Below are positions 1-6,321 of a stretch of DNA of 11,960 bases, one piece after another (position 1 is the first letter of the stretch; the number at the start of each line of letters is the position of its first letter). The translations under genes were made by a program, and so were the position numbers. Origin of the DNA: Flavobacteriaceae bacterium. Lineage in GTDB: Bacteria > Bacteroidota > Bacteroidia > Flavobacteriales > Flavobacteriaceae. The stretch spans positions 1-11,960 of the forward strand of contig JAURBD010000044.1 in the NCBI GenBank assembly GCA_030829155.1, given 5' to 3'. Under the pieces are notes generated by a model. The model made no database searches. It was not told the origin of the DNA and saw only the letters and a program-made list of their open reading frames with translations.

Positions 1-314
1 TCATTCATGCGCATCAATAGATTATCTTTTGTTATTCCAGCGTTGTTAATCAGAATATCCAAACTTTCAAAATCTTTTAGAACATCTGCAACCAGTTGAT
101 TTGCTTGGTCAAAACTCGCTGCATTACTTTGATACCCTTTAACGTTAATCCCCAGAGCTTTTAATTCTATTTCTAAAGAATTAGCTGCATCCACAGAGCT
201 GCTGTATGTGAAAGCTACGTTACAACCGTTTTGAGCCAAAGTAAGAGCGATTCCTCTACCAATACCTCTACTTGCTCCAGTAATTATTGCTGTTTTTCCT
301 TCTAATAATTTCAT
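1..314 (-). CDS. fabG: 3-oxoacyl-ACP reductase (short-chain dehydrogenase), 3' end outside window
   Basis: The NADPH-dependent 3-oxoacyl-ACP reductase performs the first reduction of each fatty-acid elongation cycle in the cytoplasm. Only the first 104 codons are present; the gene runs off the left edge. Translated from the ATG at 314-312 it begins MKLLEGKTAIITGASRGIG, which carries the Rossmann cofactor motif TGASRGIG at residues 12-19. The SDR motif NNAG is at residues 90-93, followed by ITKDNLLMRM, a sequence typical of FabG. The catalytic Ser-Tyr-Lys part is outside the window. The start lies 9 nt after the sucD stop, so the two are probably co-transcribed. The FabZ domain encoded upstream on the same strand acts in the same cycle, which supports FabG over a generic SDR. 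Another SDR of different specificity cannot be excluded from the N-terminal half alone. Confidence 0.85.
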   Translation of the reverse strand, partial: MKLLEGKTAIITGASRGIGRGIALTLAQNGCNVAFTYSSSVDAANSLEIELKALGINVKGYQSNAASFDQANQLVADVLKDFESLDILINNAGITKDNLLMRMN

Positions 315-323
315 TATGTATTT

Positions 324-1196
324 TTAAGCGAGTACTTCTGCTACTTTTTTTCCAATCGCTGCTGGAGAATCTACTACATGAATCCCAGATTCAGCCATAA
401 TACGCTTTTTGGCTTCAGCAGTATCATCTGCTCCGCCAACAATAGCTCCTGCATGTCCCATAGTTCTCCCTGCTGGGGCAGTTTCTCCTGCGATAAAACC
501 AATCACAGGTTTTTTATTTCCAGTTTCTTTGACGTATCGTGCAGCTTCTGCCTCTAATTGTCCTCCAATTTCGCCAATCATTACAATTGCTTCGGTCTCG
601 GGATCATTTAAAAAGAGTTCAACAGCATCTCTAGTAGTCGTTCCAATGATTGGATCTCCACCAATTCCTATTGCAGTTGTAATTCCATATCCCTCTCGAA
701 CAACTTGATCTGCAGCCTCGTAAGTAAGTGTTCCAGATTTGGATATGATTCCAACATTTCCTTTTTTAAAAACAAACCCAGGCATAATACCAACCTTTGC
801 TTCATCCGGGGTAATTACTCCAGGGCAATTAGGACCTATCAAACGGCAGTCTTTTTGCTCAATATAATTTGATGCCATAACCATATCCGCTATAGGTATA
901 CCCTCTGTTATGGTAATAATAACTTTAATTCCAGCATCGGCAGCTTCCATTATTGCATCAGCGGCAAATGCCGGAGGAACAAATATAATGGTTGTGTTGG
1001 CACCTACTTTTGTAACGGCTTCTGCTACGGTATTAAAAACGGGGCGATCCAAGTGAGTTTGCCCACCTTTTCCTGGAGTTACACCTCCAACAACATTGGT
1101 ACCGTACTCTATCATCTGTGTTGCATGAAATGTACCCTCACTTCCTGTAAAACCCTGAACTATTATTTTGGAATCTTTGTTAACTAAAACACTCAT
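324..1196 (-). CDS. sucD: Succinyl-CoA ligase (ADP/GDP-forming), alpha subunit
   Basis: This is the alpha subunit of succinyl-CoA synthetase, the TCA-cycle enzyme that interconverts succinyl-CoA and succinate with substrate-level phosphorylation. The protein is 290 aa, the normal full length. The N-terminal CoA-binding domain shows GFTGSEGTFH at residues 15-24 and GKGG at 42-45. GPNCPGVI at 121-128 and the ligase half follow, with GHAGAI at 247-252; His248 in that motif is the expected phosphohistidine. The beta subunit gene sucC is not in the window, so the two subunits are encoded apart, at least beyond this segment. It lies 58 nt downstream of efp and 9 nt upstream of fabG on the same strand. 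The 58-nt gap is the largest in this block and could hold its own promoter, though I see no convincing one. Confidence 0.97.
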   Translation of the reverse strand: MSVLVNKDSKIIVQGFTGSEGTFHATQMIEYGTNVVGGVTPGKGGQTHLDRPVFNTVAEAVTKVGANTTIIFVPPAFAADAIMEAADAGIKVIITITEGIPIADMVMASNYIEQKDCRLIGPNCPGVITPDEAKVGIMPGFVFKKGNVGIISKSGTLTYEAADQVVREGYGITTAIGIGGDPIIGTTTRDAVELFLNDPETEAIVMIGEIGGQLEAEAARYVKETGNKKPVIGFIAGETAPAGRTMGHAGAIVGGADDTAEAKKRIMAESGIHVVDSPAAIGKKVAEVLA

Positions 1197-1254
1197 TCTG
1201 TCTTGTTGTATTTATAATTAATGATTTACTGATTTTTTTTTCAGCTTAATGTAT

Positions 1255-1821
1255 TTATTCTTTGATACGTTCTTGATACGTTCCTTTTTCAGTTTCGATC
1301 TTTATTTTATCTCCTTCGTTTATAAAAAGAGGGACATTGATGCGTGCCCCAGTCTCAACAGTTGCCGGTTTTGTTGCATTAGTTGCAGTGTTCCCTTTTA
1401 CACCTGGCTCGGTATGAGTAACTTCCAAAACTACGCTTATTGGCATGTCTACCGACAAAGGCATTCCATCTTCAGTATTTATGGATATTGAAACTACCTC
1501 TCCCTCCTTGAGCAGGTTGGGAGCATCCAATGTGTTTCTTTCAATGGTAATTTGATTGTAATCCTCTGTATTCATAAAATTAAAGGTGTCACCTTCACTG
1601 TATAAAAACTGAAACTTACTGGTTTCAACACGAATATCTTCAATTTTATGTCCTCCAGAAAAGGTGTTTTCTAGGACTTTACCTGAAGTAACACTTTTAA
1701 GCTTTGTTCTTACAAATGCAGGGCCTTTTCCTGGCTTTACATGGAGAAATTCAATTATTTTAAAAATATCGTTGTTGTGTTTGATACACAGACCTTTTCT
1801 AATATCAGATGTAGACGCCAT
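1255..1821 (-). CDS. efp: Elongation factor P
   Basis: EF-P binds the ribosome between the P and E sites and relieves stalling at proline-rich stretches. The protein is 188 aa, the usual length for the three-domain (KOW plus two OB-like) protein. The N-terminal domain carries the conserved loop KPGKGPAFVR at residues 29-38. The tip residue is Lys32, equivalent to E. coli Lys34, which is modified there. The loop is the palindromic PGKGP (see findings). The C-terminal OB domain is present and includes GARINVPLFINEGDKIKIET near residues 157-176. No epmA, epmB or earP modification gene is nearby. The ATG lies 9 nt after the lpxA stop, so it appears to be translated from the lipid A operon transcript. 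Confidence 0.97.
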   Translation of the reverse strand: MASTSDIRKGLCIKHNNDIFKIIEFLHVKPGKGPAFVRTKLKSVTSGKVLENTFSGGHKIEDIRVETSKFQFLYSEGDTFNFMNTEDYNQITIERNTLDAPNLLKEGEVVSISINTEDGMPLSVDMPISVVLEVTHTEPGVKGNTATNATKPATVETGARINVPLFINEGDKIKIETEKGTYQERIKE

Positions 1822-1830
1822 ATTTATTTT

Positions 1831-2616
1831 TTAATTTCTTTGAAAGTAACCTTTCATGATTCCTCTTTGAGAATCTTTGATAAATTGTAGAATTTCATCT
1901 CGTTCTCGGGTAACTTCCATTTCAGCTTCCAAGATTTCAGCTGCTTGTGTTGTATTGTAGTTTTTCTGGTAAAGTATTCTATAAATATCTTGAATTTCCC
2001 TGATCTTTTCAGCCGAAAATCCTCTGCGTCTCAATCCAACAGAATTGATCCCTACATATGATAGAGGTTCACGAGCTGCTTTTACATATGGAGGAACATC
2101 TTTACGTACCAATGAACCACCAGATATGAATGCATGGTCTCCAATAGAACAAAATTGGTGAATAGCTGTCATTCCAGCTAGAATTACATGATTACCAATG
2201 TTAATGTGTCCTGCCAAAGTACTGTTGTTAGAAAAAATGCAATGATTTCCAACGATGCAGTCATGGGCAATATGTGAATAAGCCATGATTAAGCAATTTG
2301 AACCTATTATGGTTTGCTGGCGATCAATAGTACCTCTGTTTATGGTAACACATTCTCGGATTGTAGTGTTATCTCCAATAACGGTTAGGGTTTCTTCTCC
2401 TGCATATTTTAAATCTTGTGGTGGTGCAGATATTACTGCTCCAGAATAAATATTACAGTTTTTTCCTATTCTTGCACCTTCCATTATAGTTACGTTTGAA
2501 CCAATCCAAGTTCCTTCGCCAATGATGACATTGTTGCTGATAGAAACAAAAGGTTCAATTACTACATTATTTGCAATCTTGGCTCCAGGATGTACGTAAG
2601 CTAAGGGTTGATTCAT
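1831..2616 (-). CDS. lpxA: Acyl-ACP:UDP-N-acetylglucosamine O-acyltransferase
   Basis: This enzyme transfers a 3-hydroxyacyl chain from ACP to the 3-OH of UDP-GlcNAc, the first and reversible step of lipid A synthesis in the cytoplasm. The protein is 261 aa, the normal length. Residues ~2-185 are left-handed beta-helix hexapeptide repeats. HIAHDC at 115-120 contains the catalytic base His118 (E. coli His125), and HQF is at 153-155. The C-terminal ~75 residues form the helical domain, with the conserved LRRRGFS. By counting from HQF, the position of E. coli Gly173, which sets acyl length, is also glycine (Gly166). That is consistent with a long 3-hydroxyacyl substrate, though the length is inference. 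The ATG overlaps the lpxC/fabZ stop by 4 nt (ATGA), implying translational coupling. Confidence 0.97.
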   Translation of the reverse strand: MNQPLAYVHPGAKIANNVVIEPFVSISNNVIIGEGTWIGSNVTIMEGARIGKNCNIYSGAVISAPPQDLKYAGEETLTVIGDNTTIRECVTINRGTIDRQQTIIGSNCLIMAYSHIAHDCIVGNHCIFSNNSTLAGHINIGNHVILAGMTAIHQFCSIGDHAFISGGSLVRKDVPPYVKAAREPLSYVGINSVGLRRRGFSAEKIREIQDIYRILYQKNYNTTQAAEILEAEMEVTRERDEILQFIKDSQRGIMKGYFQRN

Positions 2617-4019
2617 AAACTATCTTTTCTAACAATTTGTGCCATTAATTCTCCTTCAGTGGTTATTTTCCCGTTGGCAAAGGTATAACCTTTCATGTGA
2701 CAAATCCCTCTTCTTATTGGAGTAATTAGTCCCAATTTAAAAATCAAAGTATCACCTGGGTGTACAGGATTCTTGAACTTAACATTATCAATTTTCATAA
2801 AAAGGGTCAAATAATTTTCGGGATCAGGTACAGTATTGAGTACCAATACCCCTCCTACTTGAGCCATTGCTTCGACTTGCAAAACTCCAGGCATTACTGG
2901 AGCACCAGGAAAATGACCAACAAAAAAGGGTTCATTCATGGTTACATTTTTTAATCCAATGACATGGGAGTCAGAAAGTTCGAAAATTTTATCTACCAAC
3001 AAGAATGGAGGTCGGTGTGGTAATATTTTCATTATGTCATTGACATTCATCAATGGGGATTGATTGATATCAATGGAAGGAGCATTTAAGCGTTTCTCTT
3101 GTTTTATTATTTTTGAAAGCTTTCGTGCAAACTCTACATTAACTTTGTGGCCAGGTTTGCGAGCTATTATTTTTCCTCTAATGCGTTTACCTACCAAGGC
3201 TAAATCTCCAATAACATCCAATAGCTTATGGCGTGCAGCCTCATTGGGATAGTGTAAGGATAAATTGTCAAGAATTCCATTGGGTTGGACAGATATTTTG
3301 GTTTTATTAAATGCTTTCTTTAAGCGAGCCATGGTCTCATCCGACAATGCCTTATCAACATAAACAATAGCATTGTTTAAATCTCCACCTTGAATTAAAC
3401 CATTTTCTAAAAGCATTTCTATTTCATGAAGAAAGCTAAACGTTCGGGAAGAAGATATTTCTTCAACGTAATCACTTAAATTCTCTAGAGTTGCATTTTG
3501 AGTACCAAGCACTTTAGTTCCAAAATCCACCATAGTTGTTATTTGATAGTTATCCCAAGGGATTAAGGTCATTTCACTTCCTGATTCTTCATCCCTATAA
3601 TGAATAACTTCTTTCACTATATATTCATCTCGATACTGCTTTAGGGTTTTCTTTTTTGCTTTTTGTAAAGCTTCAACAAAATATCTTGAAGAACCATCCA
3701 TAATTGGAGGTTCTGGAGCACTCAATTCGATGATGCAATTATCAATTTCAAGCCCAACTAGAGCAGATAGAACATGTTCAGATGTTTGAATTTTAATATT
3801 ACCTTTTTCAAGATTTGTTCCCCTTTGAGTATCTGTAACATGCTGAACATCAGCTTCTATAGAGGGATTGCCTTTGAGATCGGTTCTTACAAAAACATAT
3901 CCTGTGTTTGAAGGAGCAGGTTTAAAGGTTAGAATTACATTTTCTCCAGTGTGTAAACCAACTCCTTCGAGTGTTACTTCTTGAGCTATTGTTGACTGTA
4001 AGGTTGGGTTACTTTCCAT
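2613..4019 (-). CDS. lpxC/fabZ: Bifunctional UDP-3-O-acyl-GlcNAc deacetylase / 3-hydroxyacyl-ACP dehydratase (LpxC-FabZ fusion)
   Basis: This single 468-aa chain contains two enzymes. Residues ~1-310 are LpxC, the zinc deacetylase that commits the pathway to lipid A. They carry GVGLHTG at 19-25, SEH at 80-82, and HKLLDVIGD at 264-272. The expected zinc ligands are His82, His264 and Asp268; Glu81 and His291 (KPGHKVN) are the expected catalytic pair. Residues ~322-468 are FabZ, a hot-dog-fold dehydratase, with ILPHRPPFLLVDK at 332-344 and the active-site stretch GHFPGAPVMPGVLQVEAMAQ, containing His369 and Glu383. The fusion is known in Bacteroidota and places two enzymes competing for 3-hydroxyacyl-ACP flux in one polypeptide. 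Its start overlaps the lpxD stop by 11 nt and its end overlaps lpxA by 4 nt. No frameshift is visible between the domains. Confidence 0.97.
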   Translation of the reverse strand: MESNPTLQSTIAQEVTLEGVGLHTGENVILTFKPAPSNTGYVFVRTDLKGNPSIEADVQHVTDTQRGTNLEKGNIKIQTSEHVLSALVGLEIDNCIIELSAPEPPIMDGSSRYFVEALQKAKKKTLKQYRDEYIVKEVIHYRDEESGSEMTLIPWDNYQITTMVDFGTKVLGTQNATLENLSDYVEEISSSRTFSFLHEIEMLLENGLIQGGDLNNAIVYVDKALSDETMARLKKAFNKTKISVQPNGILDNLSLHYPNEAARHKLLDVIGDLALVGKRIRGKIIARKPGHKVNVEFARKLSKIIKQEKRLNAPSIDINQSPLMNVNDIMKILPHRPPFLLVDKIFELSDSHVIGLKNVTMNEPFFVGHFPGAPVMPGVLQVEAMAQVGGVLVLNTVPDPENYLTLFMKIDNVKFKNPVHPGDTLIFKLGLITPIRRGICHMKGYTFANGKITTEGELMAQIVRKDSL

Positions 4020-5034
4020 TGATTTCTTTTTCTAGTCGATTGAGGCGTTTTATGATTTTTGGTAAATTTTTAAAGTGAATGAAGGATTTACTGTAGCTTT
4101 TGAAATCAATAGCTGGTGTCCCTTGGAGCACTTCATTGTCTTTGATACTTCTTGTAATTCCAGCTTGACCCTGAACTTGAACTCCATCTCCAATTTTTAC
4201 ATGACCTGTTATTCCGACTTGCCCACCAATAAAACAGGATTTTCCAATTTTAGTAGAACCCGCAACCCCAGTTTGAGCAGCTATCACAGTATTAGATCCA
4301 ATTTCTACATTGTGTGCAATTTGAATATGATTATCTAATTTAACACCGTCATTTATAATTGTAGCTCCCAGTGTAGCCCTATCTATTGTTGAATTTGCTC
4401 CGATATCTACATTATTTCCAATACGGACAATCCCAGTCTGTGGTACTTTTTTAAAGGTCCCATCTTTTTGAGGTGCAAACCCAAAACCTTCAGATCCTAT
4501 GACACATCCTGGATGAATAATACAATTTTCACCTATTTGTGTTCGAGATAATATTCGAGCTCCATTAAGAATAACTGAACCATCTCCTATGGTAACATCT
4601 TCACCAATAAATACCTGGGGATGAATTTTTACATTTTTTCCGAATTGAGCATTTTTCTTTATGACGGTAAACTCACCTACATAACAGGATTTATCCAAAA
4701 CAACGCTTTCATGTATGGATACTGGCTCAAAAATTCCTTTCTCTGAGGATTCTTTAGTATTGTAGTATTCTAGTAAAGTAGAAAAAGCACGGTATGCATC
4801 TTGAACTCTAATTAAAGTAGAAACGATTTCTTTTTCCAATACAAAGTCCTTGTCAATGATGACAATTGATGCATTGGTTTCGTATAAAAAAGAATTATAT
4901 TTTTTGTTAGCCAGAAAGGTAAGTGATCCCGATGTACCCTCCTCAATCTTGGAAAGTTTATTAACTTCAACATCTGGATCCCCTTCGATATATCCGTCCA
5001 ATATACCTGCAATTTGTTTGGCGGTAAATTTCAT
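4009..5034 (-). CDS. lpxD: UDP-3-O-(3-hydroxyacyl)glucosamine N-acyltransferase
   Basis: LpxD adds the second 3-hydroxyacyl chain, at the 2-amino group, after LpxC deacetylation. The protein is 341 aa, full length. Residues 1-~100 form the N-terminal uridine-binding domain (MKFTAKQIAGILDGYIEGDP; SLTFLANKKY at 37-46). Residues ~103-315 are hexapeptide repeats of a left-handed beta-helix. QIAHNVEIG at 238-246 contains the catalytic base His241 (E. coli His239), and GFGFAP is at 183-188. A basic helical tail (FKNLPKIIKRLNRLEKEING) ends the protein. It lies 24 nt downstream of the HD-domain gene and overlaps lpxC/fabZ by 11 nt. In pathway order the gene acts third but is encoded first of the three lpx genes. 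Confidence 0.97.
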   Translation of the reverse strand: MKFTAKQIAGILDGYIEGDPDVEVNKLSKIEEGTSGSLTFLANKKYNSFLYETNASIVIIDKDFVLEKEIVSTLIRVQDAYRAFSTLLEYYNTKESSEKGIFEPVSIHESVVLDKSCYVGEFTVIKKNAQFGKNVKIHPQVFIGEDVTIGDGSVILNGARILSRTQIGENCIIHPGCVIGSEGFGFAPQKDGTFKKVPQTGIVRIGNNVDIGANSTIDRATLGATIINDGVKLDNHIQIAHNVEIGSNTVIAAQTGVAGSTKIGKSCFIGGQVGITGHVKIGDGVQVQGQAGITRSIKDNEVLQGTPAIDFKSYSKSFIHFKNLPKIIKRLNRLEKEINGK

Positions 5035-5058
5035 TCCTGCAAAAATATAAAAATAACC

Positions 5059-6321
5059 TTACAAACTAGGCTTTGCAAAGCACAGATAAAATTTTGATTC
5101 AATATTTGAAAACGAATTCCCTACAAACAACTCTGATTCCTCTTGTAAAGAACTCACTTTCCCTGATTTTGTTAAAATATTTATAGTCTCATTATCAGGC
5201 TCATAGGCTTGATTGGAGATACTTCCCGAAAATACATAATTGTCTAATTGCTTCGGATTTAGATTCCATGACGAAAGAAGTGCTTTTTTTTCTAAAATTT
5301 GAGCTTCAGTAAAAGGGGTGTTCTGAATACGAATTTTCAATAAATGTCGATTTAATATTCTTGTAGATAAGTCTTTCAAAACAAAATCAGAATGATGTTG
5401 CCATTCTTTTAGAGATGATATAATATCGTAGTCATCTAATAATGCGAATCGTTTGAGGAGTTCATCCGAATCTATTGAGCTAGTATCATGATTTAAAAAA
5501 TAAGTTAATGATTTCGAGGTATTTAACTCTATTCCTTCTTTGTAAAGTTCTCTAACATGAATTAGTAAACGTTCTAGCAGCAGTTCACCAACCAAACTGG
5601 TTTTATGTAAATATACTTGCCAATACATTAAACGACGAGCGATAAGAAACTTTTCAACAGAATGTATTCCTTTTTCTTCAATTACCAATTGATCATCGAT
5701 TACATTGAACATTATTATTATTCGTTCTGAATTAATGTTTCCTTCTGTTGCAGCAGTGTAGAAACTATCTCGCTTAAGATAATCCATTCGATCTAAATCA
5801 ATTTGACCAGAAACCAACTGATGCATGAACTTTCGACAATATTGGTTTTGAAAAATAGAAATGGCAAGTGTGAGTTGTCCGTCAAATTCTTTGTTTAAAA
5901 ATGACATGAACTGTTGGGATAGGGATTCATGATGAACTCCTTTAACAATAGAGTTTTCCATTGCATGTGAAAAGGGACCGTGTCCAATATCATGAAGTAA
6001 AATTGCGATTTGCATAGCAATAGCTTCATTTTCATTTATTAAAACTCCTTTTTCTCTTAAAACATTAATTGTTTTCTGCATCAAATGAAGACATCCTAGT
6101 GCATGCTCAAAACGACTGTGCTTGGCTCCTGGATACACCAAAGAAGAAAGTCCCATTTGAGTAATTCTCCTCAGGCGTTGAAAAAACGGATGCTCTAATA
6201 ATTTAAAAATTATAGGAGCATTGATGTGAATAAATCCGTAAATTGGATCGTTTAAAAGGGTCAATTTTTGATTTATTTTCAAACTTTTTATTTTTATCGA
6301 ATATAATGAATCTACAGCCAA
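5059..6321 (-). CDS. HD-domain phosphohydrolase (dNTPase/SAMHD1-like family)
   Basis: This is a 420-aa member of the COG1078-type HD superfamily. The metal and catalytic motif is visible in order: RFEH (His73), LLHDIGHGPFSH (His110, Asp111; further His at 114 and 119) and IDLDRMDYLKRD (Asp177 as fourth ligand, by analogy with SAMHD1 Asp311). DPIYGFI near residue 25 and QRLRRITQMGL near 48 are family signatures. Relatives hydrolyse dNTPs to deoxynucleosides and triphosphate, but the substrate of this subgroup is not established, so I give no gene symbol. The ATG at 6321 overlaps the divergent porX start by 16 nt. A TTG at 6282-6280 (starting MKINQKLTLLND) would remove the overlap and is a real alternative. 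The gene heads the lipid A block; lpxD follows after 24 nt. Confidence 0.87.
   Translation of the reverse strand: MAVDSLYSIKIKSLKINQKLTLLNDPIYGFIHINAPIIFKLLEHPFFQRLRRITQMGLSSLVYPGAKHSRFEHALGCLHLMQKTINVLREKGVLINENEAIAMQIAILLHDIGHGPFSHAMENSIVKGVHHESLSQQFMSFLNKEFDGQLTLAISIFQNQYCRKFMHQLVSGQIDLDRMDYLKRDSFYTAATEGNINSERIIIMFNVIDDQLVIEEKGIHSVEKFLIARRLMYWQVYLHKTSLVGELLLERLLIHVRELYKEGIELNTSKSLTYFLNHDTSSIDSDELLKRFALLDDYDIISSLKEWQHHSDFVLKDLSTRILNRHLLKIRIQNTPFTEAQILEKKALLSSWNLNPKQLDNYVFSGSISNQAYEPDNETINILTKSGKVSSLQEESELFVGNSFSNIESKFYLCFAKPSL

Noticed and set aside
409..708. Open frame of 99 codons on the plus strand inside sucD
   Set aside because: It is antisense to the well-conserved sucD, its product is low-complexity Ser/Pro/Ala-rich and shows no recognisable domain; it is a shadow of the codon use of sucD.
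1249..1491. Open frame of 80 codons on the plus strand antisense to efp
   Set aside because: The aromatic and cysteine-rich product has no family resemblance, and efp on the other strand explains the region fully.
1240..4000. Idea that EF-P is co-encoded with lpx genes because their products contain diprolines
   Set aside because: The lpx proteins contain only isolated PP pairs (for example EPPIM, RPPFL, VPPYV) and no PPP run, so no special EF-P dependence is evident.
5040..5047. Exact TATTTTTG (minus strand) just upstream of lpxD as a promoter
   Set aside because: It ends only 5 nt before the ATG, which would give a nearly leaderless transcript, and the nearest TTTG upstream is about 14 nt away, too short for a normal -33/-7 pair. 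Kept only as part of the recurring-box finding.
5070..5081. Perfect 12-bp palindrome GCTTTGCAAAGC near the end of the HD gene
   Set aside because: It lies within codons for the protein's last residues (CFAKP), has no loop or T-tract for a terminator, and single 12-bp palindromes are expected by chance.
6243..6305. Extended porX start adding 21 residues
   Set aside because: Receiver domains start close to the ILWVDDE strand, and the added residues would be antisense to the HD gene and read like translated non-coding sequence.
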